This document shows, in pieces, positions 25,359-37,466 of a stretch of 64,000 bases of DNA. The translations under genes and the position numbers were made by a program. This DNA comes from JALZVT01 sp039029135 (GTDB taxonomy: Bacteria > Pseudomonadota > Gammaproteobacteria > Pseudomonadales > Azotimanducaceae): positions 1 through 64,000 of the forward strand of contig JBCCGT010000020.1 of NCBI GenBank assembly GCA_039029135.1, given 5' to 3'. How positions within the stretch are numbered: the first letter of the stretch is position 1; the number at the start of each line of letters is the position of its first letter. Under the pieces are notes generated by a model. It was not told the DNA's origin. It saw only the letters and a list, made by a program, of their open reading frames with translations, and searched no databases.

Positions 25359-26582
25359 CTATGTGCGGTACTCAGTGTTGATTTTTACATATTCGAATGA
25401 AAGATCACTGGTCCAAAGGCTACCCGATGCTTCTCCTCTGCCAAGGTTAATTCGAACTGCATACTCATCGAGATTCATGATTCCAGATGCTCGTGACTCG
25501 CAATAGTCCTGAGCTACCATTCCGTTCTTCGAAACAACTACATCGTTTAGATACAACGAAACCAGGGCCGGTTCAAAATCTGACAAGCCGGCCCTCCCAA
25601 TCGCCATACAGAATCGCCCCCAATTAGGATCTCCGGCAAACATAGCGGTCTTGACAAGAGGCGATTGAGCCACCGTTAGGCAGACGGTGTCGCATTCTTG
25701 CTCGTCACGACCCCCCTCGACCTGAACAGTCACGAACTTGGTCGCCCCCTCCCCATCGCGAACAACGCTCTGAGCAAGCAACTCCGCAACACCTAGCAGC
25801 CCAGATCGAAGTTGTTCGTACTCTATCGAAGCGGTGTCGGCTAGGGACGGCGGTACGTATCCGCGCACAAACCCCACCACAAACGAATCATTGGTAGAAG
25901 TATCCCCATCCACCGTAATCCGATTAAAACTCTTATCCGCCAGCTCCTTCACCAGCGCCCGCGCCGCCTCATCACTCACACTCACGTCACAAGCGATGTA
26001 CGCCAACATCGTCGCCATATCCGGCCGAATCATCCCTGACCCTTTCGCACACCCAGTTGCCGTAACCGTCCGCCCACCAACCTCAAACTGCGTGCTATAC
26101 GCCTTAGGCACTGTATCCGTCGTCATGATCGCCTTCGCGAAATCCAGCCACCCGTCTTCCGTCGCTGATGCCGCGGCGGCTTGAATCGGCTCCACCATCA
26201 GATCCACTGGCAGAAACTCTCCAATCACCCCAGTTGAAAACGGCAGCACCGCACCCGCATCCACGCCAATCGAATCCGCCAGTGCCCGCGTCATCGCATC
26301 AGCATCCGCCATACCACGATCACCCGTCGCTGCGTTCGCATTGCCGCTATTCGCAACCAGCCCACGAATCGCCTGACTCTTCCCCAGCCGCTCCCGGCAC
26401 AACAACACCGGCGGCGCCGAAAACCCGCTCTGCGTAAACACCCCAGCCACGGTCGTGCCTTCATCGAAGATCATCACGCCGATGTCGTCGCGGCCTTCGT
26501 ACTTGATACCGGCCGCAGCGGAGCCCAGGCGAACGCCTGGTACCGGTAGCAAATTACTGGGATGGGGAAGATTGACGGCCAT
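25359..26582 (-). CDS. argJ: bifunctional ornithine acetyltransferase / N-acetylglutamate synthase
   Basis: ArgJ recycles the acetyl group from N-acetylornithine to glutamate in arginine synthesis; many ArgJ enzymes also use acetyl-CoA. It has 407 residues. Diagnostic segments are the N-terminal PVPGVRLGSAAAGIKYEGRDDIGVM, the TNSGNANAATG-like ANSGNANAATG, TATGCAKGSGMIRPDMATMLAYI (self-cleavage occurs before the Thr of ATML, which becomes the nucleophile), and TVDGDTSTNDSF. The C-terminal NLGRGEASGSLWTSDLSFEYVKINTEYRT is also typical. It stands before secA as in Xanthomonas-type order. The 3' part is clearly AT-richer than the 5' part, so the foreign-looking composition of the preceding gene continues into this core gene. 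Confidence 0.95.
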   Translation of the reverse strand: MAVNLPHPSNLLPVPGVRLGSAAAGIKYEGRDDIGVMIFDEGTTVAGVFTQSGFSAPPVLLCRERLGKSQAIRGLVANSGNANAATGDRGMADADAMTRALADSIGVDAGAVLPFSTGVIGEFLPVDLMVEPIQAAAASATEDGWLDFAKAIMTTDTVPKAYSTQFEVGGRTVTATGCAKGSGMIRPDMATMLAYIACDVSVSDEAARALVKELADKSFNRITVDGDTSTNDSFVVGFVRGYVPPSLADTASIEYEQLRSGLLGVAELLAQSVVRDGEGATKFVTVQVEGGRDEQECDTVCLTVAQSPLVKTAMFAGDPNWGRFCMAIGRAGLSDFEPALVSLYLNDVVVSKNGMVAQDYCESRASGIMNLDEYAVRINLGRGEASGSLWTSDLSFEYVKINTEYRT

Positions 26583-26661
26583 AGCTGGCCCTCGCGCGCT
26601 AAAGGGATTAGTGCGACTTTATCATGGCGACTCTTGCGTCAGACAGGTTCAGGCCGAGCGG

Positions 26662-29445
<2,784 letters not shown>

Positions 29446-29800
29446 CACAATTCTCCGTAGGGGAGCCCGCTGTCGCCCCATAAACCCGGGGTCGGCTCCA
29501 TGGGCGCCGCACCGCGCCCTCAATCTGTACAGCTCGTGTTCTTCTATATCGGGGCGAAACGCCCAATCTCAATGGCGGCGGGCCGCTGGTTTCTTGCGGC
29601 CACACCCATCAGACAGCGGCGGCCGCCCGAGCGTTCAAGGCTCTGGCGCGGGATTCTAACGGTTTGGGTGCCGCAATTCCGGCGTCCGGCGCGCGAGGCG
29701 TGAACTGCCTCTTAAACGGGGTGGAAATCGGGTCTGGGGTGGGGCTGGCGGCCTACTCGCTCGGGCGATTGCGGTCGCCCGAGCAGCCTAAGTTGGGGTG
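29446..29800 (-). promoter_or_regulatory. secA upstream region with hairpin after the M23 gene
   Basis: No gene is visible in these 355 bases. GCTCGGGCGA (29759-29768) and TCGCCCGAGC (29775-29784) form a perfect ten-pair stem with a TTGCGG loop, 16 bases after the stop codon of the M23 peptidase gene. No T-run follows in the direction of transcription, so it is only a possible terminator. The rest must carry the secA promoter, which I could not resolve. Confidence 0.45.
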
Positions 29801-30724
29801 CTAAGAGGAACGCCCCAGGAACGCGGTCGGGTTCTGATGCCGGCCGTTCTTCAACACCTCGAAGTGCACGTGCGGACCCGTGGAGCGACCCGTGCTGCCC
29901 ATCAGTGCCAGCCGGCCACCCTTCTTGACCACGTCGCCCTTCTTCACCAGCACCTTCTCGTGGTGGGCATAGCGGGTGACGTAGCCATCGCCGTGGTTCA
30001 CCTCGACCATCAGGCCATAGCCGGAGCGCTCGCCGGCGAAGGTCACGACGCCGCCGGCCACGGCGACCACCGACGAGCCCTTGTCGCCAGCGAAGTCCAC
30101 GCCGTTGTGCCAGGCGGGCTTGCCGGTAATCGGGTCGACGCGCTTGCCGAAGGGCGACGACAGCCAGCCCCAGGTGATCGGGCGACTGCGCGGCTGCAGT
30201 TCGTCGTTGAACTTACGGTTGGAGACCAGACCCTCGAGCACGTTCAGCTCGATCTCGTGGCTGCTCAGCCGATTGGCCAGGTCATCCAGTTCGCTCGCGT
30301 AGTCGAAGCCGATCTCGAAGTCGAACTCGTCCTCTTCCAGCGCCGGGCCACCGACGGCCGCGGGTTCGCCGAAGGAGAACTCGCCGTCGATCAGGCCGGT
30401 GGCCTCGGTCAGCCGCTGGCCCAGGGCCTCGACGCGCATGAAGCGCGCCTGCAGCGACGCCAGCCGCTTGCCGACGGTTTGGGATTCGCTGTTCATGCGC
30501 TTGCGCATGGCGTCGATCTCGGAGCGCTGCTCGGTCAGCAGCAATTGTAGTTCTTCGGCGTTTTCGGGGGGAATGTGCTGCACGCGCACCATGCCGCCCT
30601 GCAGCCAGAACAGATTGCCCAAGAGGCCAACGGTCAGCAGCAGACCGACGGGAATCGTTAAGTAAAGGGGGAGCCGGAACGACAGCGGGCGGATCTTTCC
30701 GCGTCTGTAGATGATAACGTTCAC
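29801..30724 (-). CDS. membrane-anchored M23 (LytM-type) peptidase
   Basis: Envelope protein of the M23 metallopeptidase family, which cleaves peptidoglycan crosslinks or, when degenerate, activates amidases. At 307 residues it has a short cytoplasmic tail, one membrane helix (LYLTIPVGLLLTVGLLGNLFW), a helical region (about 55-110, likely coiled) and a C-terminal LytM domain. The zinc site seems complete: HNGVDFAG gives His and Asp, and HVHFEV gives the second His motif. The domain is therefore predicted active. It is encoded upstream of secA, the position held by such a gene in Xanthomonas and relatives. It is divergent from the DUF721 gene. Confidence 0.9.
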   Translation of the reverse strand: MNVIIYRRGKIRPLSFRLPLYLTIPVGLLLTVGLLGNLFWLQGGMVRVQHIPPENAEELQLLLTEQRSEIDAMRKRMNSESQTVGKRLASLQARFMRVEALGQRLTEATGLIDGEFSFGEPAAVGGPALEEDEFDFEIGFDYASELDDLANRLSSHEIELNVLEGLVSNRKFNDELQPRSRPITWGWLSSPFGKRVDPITGKPAWHNGVDFAGDKGSSVVAVAGGVVTFAGERSGYGLMVEVNHGDGYVTRYAHHEKVLVKKGDVVKKGGRLALMGSTGRSTGPHVHFEVLKNGRHQNPTAFLGRSS

Positions 30725-30882
30725 GACATGCAGTCTCCGAAACCCCTGGCGCCAGTCACCCCTTGCCCCAGCGCCCGGCTATTCCAGCTGCCGGTTTGCG
30801 CTCGCGCGGTACACAGGGCGACGAATGACGCACCGCTCCGGAGAGCAGCCATCCCGATCGACACGGCCGGCGGCAGGGCAAT

Positions 30883-31380
30883 ATGAAGGCCCGAAAGATA
30901 GAGGATTTGCTTGCCCAACGCCACCAACGCTTCACTCCGCTCCAGCGTCTGATCCGGCACTCGGCCCATCAGAGCTGGCAAACCACCACCGTCCGCGCGC
31001 TGCTGGCTCCAGATCTGGCCAGCGCCGTCGACGTGGTCAACTATCGCGAGGGTAAGTTGACGTTATCGGTCGTCAACGCGAGCCTCGCGACCCGCCTGCG
31101 ATATCTGCTGCCGGAACTAACCGCCTCGCTCGCCACCCTCGCCGATTTCGGCGACCTGGAGACGATCCGGCTGGTCGTGCGGCACAGCCCGCCGCAGCAG
31201 TCGCCCGAACTCGAGTCGCGCGAACTGTCCCCTGCAGCGGCAGAGCGGCTTGCGGAACTCGCAGCCACCCTTCGCAGCCCGGAGTATGCGAGCTTGCAAC
31301 AGGCGGTTCTGAGACTTCGTGAACACTCGCCCAGCGAGGCCCACGACGGGCACACAGACCCACCGCCAAACGATGCCTGA
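30883..31380 (+). CDS. DUF721 / DciA-like protein
   Basis: Protein of 165 residues with an N-terminal DUF721 domain (about 15-105): PLQRLIRHSAHQSWQTTTVRALLAPDLASAVDVVNYREGKLTLSVVNASLATRLRYLLPEL, which includes the basic, tryptophan-containing core of the DciA family. DciA loads or assists the replicative helicase DnaB in bacteria lacking DnaC. The tail is hydrophilic and Pro/Ser-rich. It occupies the usual place between the M23 gene and the dcw cluster, but lpxC, which normally separates it from ftsZ, is missing. ATG 30883 is preceded by CAGGG. Confidence 0.82.
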   Translation: MKARKIEDLLAQRHQRFTPLQRLIRHSAHQSWQTTTVRALLAPDLASAVDVVNYREGKLTLSVVNASLATRLRYLLPELTASLATLADFGDLETIRLVVRHSPPQQSPELESRELSPAAAERLAELAATLRSPEYASLQQAVLRLREHSPSEAHDGHTDPPPNDA

Positions 31381-31574
31381 TTGGCATCACCGGCATTAAC
31401 TGCGTCAAGGCCGCGGCGCGACGCCGTCGCAGCTTCTCTGTGCGCTGATTCGGCACCCAGACGGGCTGCCGCCAGACGCGCGCTCCACTTGAAGCGGCGT
31501 CGGCGGCGTTTCGCTCGTCAGGACAGCCGGCGCATCACAACCATAGTCAGACGAGCGGATTCCGCCAGCGACCG

Positions 31575-32843
31575 TCAGTCGTTCTGACGGCGCAGGAACG
31601 CGGGCACGTCCAGGTAGGCCATGTCGTCCTCGGCCGCGTTGCTCGCCGGTCGGCCGCCGCCGATCGCCACCTCGCGCGGCTGGGGCTCGACCGCCTCGAC
31701 CGCCTCGAACTCGACCGTCGGCGTCTTCGGCGGCTCCGGATTGCGCACCAGCGGACGACGTTCGCGTGCGTCGCGCCCGACCTTGTTGCGCATCACCGCC
31801 GGGCGCTCCAGATCGTCGTAGTCGATCTGATGGCGCGCGGCCTCGCGGCGCTCCGGCTGCTGCGCGACCTCGGCCGTGACCGTGGGCAGGGCCTGGCCGC
31901 CAAGTCCGGTCGCGACGACCGTGACCTTTAGCTGATCGCCCATGTCCGGATCGATGACCGTGCCGACGACCACCGTCGCAGAGTCGGAGGCAAAGTTCTC
32001 GATGGTGTCGCCCACCTCGCTGAACTCGCCGATCGACAGCTCTGGGCCGGCCGTGACGTTCACCAGAATGCCGCGGGCGCCGTGCAGGTCGATGTCTTCC
32101 AGCAGCGGGCTGCGAACGGCGGCCTCTGCGGCATCGCGCGCGCGCGACTCGCCGGTCGCCGAACCCGTGCCCATCATCGCCATGCCCATCTCGGACATCA
32201 CCGTTCGCACGTCGGCAAAGTCGACGTTGATCATGCCGGGACGGATGATCAGATCCGCAATGCCCTGCACAGCGCCAAGCAGCACGTCGTTGGCCGCCGC
32301 AAAGGCTTCCAGCATCGAGGTGCGCTCGCCGAGTACGGCCAACAGCTTTTGGTTCGGGATCGTGATTAATGAGTCGACATGTCGCGACAGTTCCTCGATG
32401 CCCATATCCGCCGTGCGGTCGCGCTTTTCAAACGCGAACGGACGGGTAACGACGGCCACCGTGAGAATGTCGAGCTCGCGCGCGATCTCGGCCACGACAG
32501 GCGCGGCGCCCGTGCCCGTGCCGCCGCCCATGCCGGCGGTGATGAACACCATGTCGGCACCGGCCAGCACTTCGCCGATGCGCTCGCGATCGTCCATCGC
32601 CGCCTGGCGACCGATCGCCGGGTTCGCGCCCGCGCCCAGACCCTTGGTGATCGCGCCGCCGAGCTGCAGGCTCGTCTTTGCGTCCAGGTTCTTCAGCGCC
32701 TGCGCGTCCGTGTTCGCCGCGATGAAATCAACGCCCTCGACGTTGCAGTTCAACATGTGCTGCACGGCGTTGCCGCCGCCGCCCCCGACCCCTACAACCT
32801 TGATAACTGCGCTTTGGGGCGCGCTATCTACCAGTTCGAACAT
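31575..32843 (-). CDS. ftsZ: cell division GTPase FtsZ
   Basis: Tubulin-like GTPase that forms the Z-ring. It has 422 residues from ATG 32843, which is preceded by GGAG; the longer open frame to 33011 runs into ftsA and is rejected. The nucleotide-binding domain has GVGGGGGNAVQHM (17-30) and the tubulin signature GGGTGTG (106-112). A Pro/Glu/Arg-rich variable linker leads to the conserved C-terminal peptide YLDVPAFLRRQND, which binds FtsA and ZipA. It is the last gene of the dcw cluster here. lpxC is absent downstream. Confidence 0.97.
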   Translation of the reverse strand: MFELVDSAPQSAVIKVVGVGGGGGNAVQHMLNCNVEGVDFIAANTDAQALKNLDAKTSLQLGGAITKGLGAGANPAIGRQAAMDDRERIGEVLAGADMVFITAGMGGGTGTGAAPVVAEIARELDILTVAVVTRPFAFEKRDRTADMGIEELSRHVDSLITIPNQKLLAVLGERTSMLEAFAAANDVLLGAVQGIADLIIRPGMINVDFADVRTVMSEMGMAMMGTGSATGESRARDAAEAAVRSPLLEDIDLHGARGILVNVTAGPELSIGEFSEVGDTIENFASDSATVVVGTVIDPDMGDQLKVTVVATGLGGQALPTVTAEVAQQPERREAARHQIDYDDLERPAVMRNKVGRDARERRPLVRNPEPPKTPTVEFEAVEAVEPQPREVAIGGGRPASNAAEDDMAYLDVPAFLRRQND

Positions 32844-32862
32844 GCTAAAAGTCTCCGTATGT

Positions 32863-34089
32863 TCAAAAGTTCTCGCTAAACCATTGCTTGAACCGATGGA
32901 TCGGAGACGAATCCCTGGCATTCGTCTTCGGCTCGGTTTCTTCTTTGTCTTTGCCGTACAACAACAGTCCAACACAGGTCGCGTAAATCGGATTACGCAC
33001 AATGTCGTCATGCCCTTTCACGTTGCGTGGCACCCCCAAACTGACGGGCATGTGGAACACCTCTTCCGCGAGTTCCAAAACGCCTTCCATCTTTGACGAG
33101 CCGCCGGTCAGTACGACCCCGGCGGCCAAAAATTCCTCTAGTCCGCTGCGCTGCAGTTCCGCGCGCACGAGGCCGAACAGCTCGTCGTAGCGCGGCTCTA
33201 CCACCTCGGCCAGCGCCTGGCGCGACAGCTCGCGCGGGCCCTTGTCGCCGACGCCCGGCACGCGGATAACCTCGTCGGCGCGCGCGAGCTGCGTGAGCGC
33301 GCACGCGTACTTGATCTTGATCTCCTCCGCGCTCGCCGTCGGCGTGCGCAGGGCGGTGGCGATGTCGCTGGTCACCTGATCGCCCGCGATCGGTATCACC
33401 GCCGTGTGCTTGATCGCACCGTCGGTGAACACGGCGATGTCGGTCGTGCCGCCGCCGATATCGATCAGGCAGACGCCCAGCTCACGCTCGTCATCGGACA
33501 GCACCGCATGAGAAGAGGCTAGCTGCTCCAGCACGATGTCGCTGACCTTGAGGTCGCAGCGATCGATGCACTTCTCGATGTTCAGTGCGGCGTTCACAGC
33601 ACAGCTCACCAGATGCACACGCGCCTCCAGGCGCACGCCCGACATGCCGACAGGCTCTTTGACGCCGTCCTGATCGTCGATCACGTACTCCTGCGGCAGC
33701 ACGTGCAGCACCTTCTGATCCGCCGGAATGACGACGGCGCCCGCCGCCTCCATCACGCGCTCCAGGTCCTGATTGATTACCTCGCCGTCGCGGATGCCGA
33801 CGATGCCGTGCGAGTTCATGCTGCGGATGTGGCTGCCGGCGATGCCGGCATACAGCGTTTCGATGTCGCAGTCGGCCATCAGCTCGGCCTCTTCGACCGC
33901 GCGTTGAATCGACTGCACGGTGGAGTCGATGTTGACCACCACGCCCTTCTTCAGGCCGTTGGACGGGAACGAGCCGATGCCTAGGATCTCGATCCCTGCG
34001 CCGTCGTCGCAACGCTGCGCCACCATCGCCACCACCTTGCTGGTGCCGATATCGAGACCCACGATGACGTCATCGCGACTGGCCATCAC
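32863..34089 (-). CDS. ftsA: cell division protein FtsA
   Basis: Actin-like ATPase that tethers FtsZ to the membrane; 408 residues. The N-terminal VGLDIGTSKVVAMVAQ phosphate loop, DIGGGTTDIAVFTDGAI, and GVVLTGGSSKMEGVLELAEEVF are characteristic. The C-terminal amphipathic helix FKQWFSENF provides membrane binding. Its start overlaps the ftsQ stop codon by 4 bases, and ftsZ follows after 19 bases, so the three are transcribed together. Confidence 0.97.
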   Translation of the reverse strand: MMASRDDVIVGLDIGTSKVVAMVAQRCDDGAGIEILGIGSFPSNGLKKGVVVNIDSTVQSIQRAVEEAELMADCDIETLYAGIAGSHIRSMNSHGIVGIRDGEVINQDLERVMEAAGAVVIPADQKVLHVLPQEYVIDDQDGVKEPVGMSGVRLEARVHLVSCAVNAALNIEKCIDRCDLKVSDIVLEQLASSHAVLSDDERELGVCLIDIGGGTTDIAVFTDGAIKHTAVIPIAGDQVTSDIATALRTPTASAEEIKIKYACALTQLARADEVIRVPGVGDKGPRELSRQALAEVVEPRYDELFGLVRAELQRSGLEEFLAAGVVLTGGSSKMEGVLELAEEVFHMPVSLGVPRNVKGHDDIVRNPIYATCVGLLLYGKDKEETEPKTNARDSSPIHRFKQWFSENF

Positions 34090-34868
34090 CGCTCCCCCGC
34101 GCTATTTGAGGAGGCGACGAAACGTGCCTGTATCTCCGGCGTATCGCCCGTGGCGCGCCAGCGCACGGCGAGGCCGTTGTGGTAGCGCGCGTCGACCGTA
34201 TCGATCCAGCCGGCCCGCGCGCCGAGCTCGTCGCGATAGCCGATGCGAAACCGCTCCAGGCGGCCGTCCAGATCCTCGCGACCGAGAACGATGCGCACGT
34301 CGTTGTCGAGCACGGCGGTCCACTCGCCCAGCGGCGATTCGACGAGACGCGTCGGCGCGAGCGCGAACTCGGCGACCGACGCCGACACCAGCTGGAACAC
34401 GTCCATCGCCCGCGACGGGGCGGCGGTGACGCAGTCGAGCAGCGGCAGGCCCTCTTTCGCATCCGCCGTCGCGTCGATTAGCTTGCCGCTGCCGGCCACG
34501 TAGCCGCCGCGACCCCAGCGCGCCACGATGTGCGCCTTGCGTACAGCGACGCTGAGCGTGCCCGGCCACCGGCGCCGCACGCTGACCTGGTCGAGCCACG
34601 GCAAGCGCGAGACCTCGGCGCGCAGATCATCGAGCCCGAGCGCGTGCAGACTCTGCATTGGCGCCGCTGCCAGCGCGGTCGCGACGGCCGCGCGCACCGC
34701 GCCGCGTTCGGCGCCGCTGAGGTTGCCCTCTATGACCACCCGATCCACCGGCGCATCAAACAACCGGGGAGCCGCGTAAGCCACGAGTGCTGCTGCCACC
34801 AGCGCGCAGGCGGCAGTCACCGCGATGCGCCGCGAGAGCGCGGGCCGGTTCACGGCGGACTCAGTCAT
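34086..34868 (-). CDS. ftsQ: cell division protein FtsQ
   Basis: Bitopic divisome protein that links FtsA/ZipA with FtsL-FtsB and FtsW-FtsI. With ATG 34868 it has 260 residues: a short cytoplasmic tail, one helix (IAVTAACALVAAALVAYAA), a POTRA domain (VDRVVIEGNLSGAERGAVRAAV to RRRWPGTLSVAVRKAHIVARWG) and a beta domain. The start overlaps the murC stop codon by 8 bases. In most relatives murB and ddl stand between murC and ftsQ; both are absent. Confidence 0.92.
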   Translation of the reverse strand: MTESAVNRPALSRRIAVTAACALVAAALVAYAAPRLFDAPVDRVVIEGNLSGAERGAVRAAVATALAAAPMQSLHALGLDDLRAEVSRLPWLDQVSVRRRWPGTLSVAVRKAHIVARWGRGGYVAGSGKLIDATADAKEGLPLLDCVTAAPSRAMDVFQLVSASVAEFALAPTRLVESPLGEWTAVLDNDVRIVLGREDLDGRLERFRIGYRDELGARAGWIDTVDARYHNGLAVRWRATGDTPEIQARFVASSNSAGER

Positions 34869-36309
34869 CGCCGCCCCCCTGCGCGGTCTGCGCCGCAAGA
34901 TGAATCGAAATCGAGTTGACGTTGCCCGCGCCCTGTACCAGCAGCACGTCGTCGTCCTGTACGAACGACGGCAGGGCCTCGAGTGCGGCGTCCGGCGACT
35001 CCACGTACAGCGGGTTCACCACGCCGCGCTGGCGGATGCCCTGACAAAGCGCGCGGCCGTCGGCGCCGGGGATGGCTTCCTCGCCGGCCGAATAGACCTC
35101 CAGCAACAGCAGCGCGTCGACCTGCGACAGCACGTCGACGAAGTCGTCGTAGAGATCGCGAGTGCGACTGTAGCGGTGCGGCTGATAGGCCATCACCAAT
35201 CTGCGCCCAGGCCACACCTGCCGCGCCGTCGCGATGACGTTGGCAACCTCGGTCGGGTGATGACCGTAGTCATCGACCAGCGTAACGCTCGCCTCATCCA
35301 GCCGCACGCCGTCGACCACCTGAAAGCGCCGCCCGACGCCAGAGAAATCGCCCAGCGCTTTCAGTATCGCCTGATCCGGCACGCCCTCGATGGTCGCGAC
35401 CGCAATCGCGGCCAGCGCGTTCAGCACGTTGTGGCGGCCCGGCAGGCTGAGCGTCACGTCCAGGTCCGCGTGCCCCTCGGGGCGCAATGCGCGAAAGGTC
35501 CAGGCCGCGCCGCCGGTGTCAATGTCCGTCGCGCGAAAGTCCGCATCCGAGTCGATGCCGTAAGTCACATTCGGCCGCGACAGCCGCGGCAGGATCTCCA
35601 CGATGTCCGGGTCGTCGCCGCACAGCACGGCGGTGCCGTAGAACGGCAGCCGATGCACGAAGTCGACGAACGTCTGCTTCAGGCGCTCGTAGTCGTTCGC
35701 GTAGGTGCTCATGTGATCGCGATCGATATTGGTGATGATCGCGACCATCGGCTGCAAGTGCAGGAACGACGCGTCGCTCTCGTCGGCCTCCGCGATCATG
35801 AAGCGGCTGTCGCCAAGCTCGGCATGCGCGCCGGTCGCGTTCAGCAGGCCGCCGATTACGTAGGTCGGGTGCAGCTCGGCCGCGCGGAAGATGGCGGTGA
35901 CCAACGACGTGGTCGTCGTCTTGCCGTGCGTGCCCGCGACCGCGATGCCGTGGCGATAGCGCATCAGCTCGCCCAGCATCTCTGCGCGGGGCACGACCGG
36001 GATGCGGCGCGCGTGCGCCTCGACCAGCTCCGGGTTGTCGGCGGCGATCGCGCTGGACACCACGACCACGTCGGCATCCGCGACGTTTTCCGCGACGTGC
36101 GCGAACTTTACGGTCGCGCCCCGCGCCTGCAGCCGGTCGGTGACGGTCGAGCGCTTCATGTCCGAGCCGCTAACGTCATAGCCCTGGTTCGCCAGCACCT
36201 CGGCGATGCCGGACATGCCCGCGCCGCCGATGCCGATAAAGTGCACCCGCCGCACGCGGCCCATGCCGGGCACCTGCGCCCAAAACGGATTGTGTTTCAG
36301 CGACGTCAA
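34861..36309 (-). CDS. murC: UDP-N-acetylmuramate-L-alanine ligase
   Basis: Adds L-alanine to UDP-MurNAc, the first Mur ligase step; cytoplasmic, ATP-dependent. It has 482 residues. The N-terminal UDP-binding segment reads RVHFIGIGGAGMSGIAEVL, the P-loop VAGTHGKTTTTSLV, then EADESDASFLHLQP, NIDRDHM, and the C-terminal domain with DDYGHHPTEV and FQPHRYSRT-like YQPHRYSRT. It overlaps ftsW by 4 bases and ftsQ by 8. murG normally lies between ftsW and murC and is absent. Confidence 0.97.
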   Translation of the reverse strand: MTSLKHNPFWAQVPGMGRVRRVHFIGIGGAGMSGIAEVLANQGYDVSGSDMKRSTVTDRLQARGATVKFAHVAENVADADVVVVSSAIAADNPELVEAHARRIPVVPRAEMLGELMRYRHGIAVAGTHGKTTTTSLVTAIFRAAELHPTYVIGGLLNATGAHAELGDSRFMIAEADESDASFLHLQPMVAIITNIDRDHMSTYANDYERLKQTFVDFVHRLPFYGTAVLCGDDPDIVEILPRLSRPNVTYGIDSDADFRATDIDTGGAAWTFRALRPEGHADLDVTLSLPGRHNVLNALAAIAVATIEGVPDQAILKALGDFSGVGRRFQVVDGVRLDEASVTLVDDYGHHPTEVANVIATARQVWPGRRLVMAYQPHRYSRTRDLYDDFVDVLSQVDALLLLEVYSAGEEAIPGADGRALCQGIRQRGVVNPLYVESPDAALEALPSFVQDDDVLLVQGAGNVNSISIHLAAQTAQGGGDD

Positions 36310-37466
36310 CGCGCGTCTCCGTCGGGCAGTTCGATCTCCGCGCGCGCGACCAGCGCGAGCAGCCCCATACAGACGAGCATGCTGTTGCTGCCGTAGCTGA
36401 CGAGCGGCAGCGTCAGCCCCTTGGTCGGCAGCAGGCCCGTGTTAACGCCCGCGTTGATCAACACCTGCACGGCGAACAGCAGGCCCGTGCCGTAGCACAG
36501 ATAGCCCGCGAAGCGCTGACCCGCGACCAGCGCGCGGCGACCGACGTTCAGTATCCGCAGCGCGAGCAGCGTTAAGAGGCCCAGCACCAGCAGCACGCCG
36601 ACCACGCCGAGCTCTTCCGCGATCACCGCCAGAATGAAATCGTTGTGCGCCTCCGGCAGATAGAACAGCTTCTGCACGCCCTGCCCTAGACCGAGGCCGA
36701 ACCATTCGCCGCGGCCGAACGCGATCAACGCCTGAGTGAGCTGATAGCCGCTGCCGAACGCGGTGCTCCAGGGATCGGTAAAGGACACGAGCCGCTCCCA
36801 GCGGTACGGCTGCGCGACCAGCAGAAAACCGAGCAGCCCACCCGCGGCCAGCACCAGCAGCACGAAATAGCCGAGGCGCACGCCCGCGATAAACAGCATG
36901 CCGATCGTGACGGCGCTGATGACGACCAGTGCGCCGAAGTCGGGCTGCAGCAGCAGCAGCGCGCCGACGCCGACCAGCGTCAGCGCAGGTGGCACCAGGT
37001 CGACGAAGCGCCGACCGTCCGGGGCGTCCGCCACGCGCGCGAGATAGCCCGCGAGGTAGACGAGCAGCAGCGGTTTCACCCACTCCGATACCTGCAGCGT
37101 GACGCCGACAAACGGCAGCCAGCGCTGCGCGCCGTTGGCGGTGATGCCGACACCGGGAAGCAGCACCAGCAGACAGAGCGCGACGGCGGCCAGCACGCCG
37201 ATGCGGTGCAGCGACTGCCACAGCGCGAGCGGCATCAGCGTCAGCATGAGAAAACCGCCGACGCCGAGCGCGACTGTTGCCGCGTGGCGCGTCGCGAGCC
37301 CGCTGGACACGCCGTCCACGTTGGTCGCGCTGTGGATCATGATGAAGCCGATCGCGATCAGCGCCGCGATCAGGGTCAGCGTCGCGGGCTGCAGGCCGCG
37401 AAAGCTCGGCAGCGAGTTCGCAGCAAAGTCCGCGACCGCCGCGGGCACCGCGCCGGCCGCGCTCAT
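36306..37466 (-). CDS. ftsW: septal peptidoglycan polymerase FtsW
   Basis: SEDS-family glycosyltransferase that polymerises lipid II at the septum with FtsI. It has 386 residues and about ten membrane helices. Family motifs include GFIMIHSATN near the first helix, GAQRWLPFVGVTLQVSEWVKPLLLVYLAGY, GYQLTQALIAFGRGEWFGLGLGQGVQKLFYLPEAHNDFILAVIAEELG, and NTGLLPTKGLTLPLVSYGSNSML near the C-terminus. It overlaps both neighbours by 4 bases (murD upstream, murC downstream). Confidence 0.97.
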   Translation of the reverse strand: MSAAGAVPAAVADFAANSLPSFRGLQPATLTLIAALIAIGFIMIHSATNVDGVSSGLATRHAATVALGVGGFLMLTLMPLALWQSLHRIGVLAAVALCLLVLLPGVGITANGAQRWLPFVGVTLQVSEWVKPLLLVYLAGYLARVADAPDGRRFVDLVPPALTLVGVGALLLLQPDFGALVVISAVTIGMLFIAGVRLGYFVLLVLAAGGLLGFLLVAQPYRWERLVSFTDPWSTAFGSGYQLTQALIAFGRGEWFGLGLGQGVQKLFYLPEAHNDFILAVIAEELGVVGVLLVLGLLTLLALRILNVGRRALVAGQRFAGYLCYGTGLLFAVQVLINAGVNTGLLPTKGLTLPLVSYGSNSMLVCMGLLALVARAEIELPDGDAR

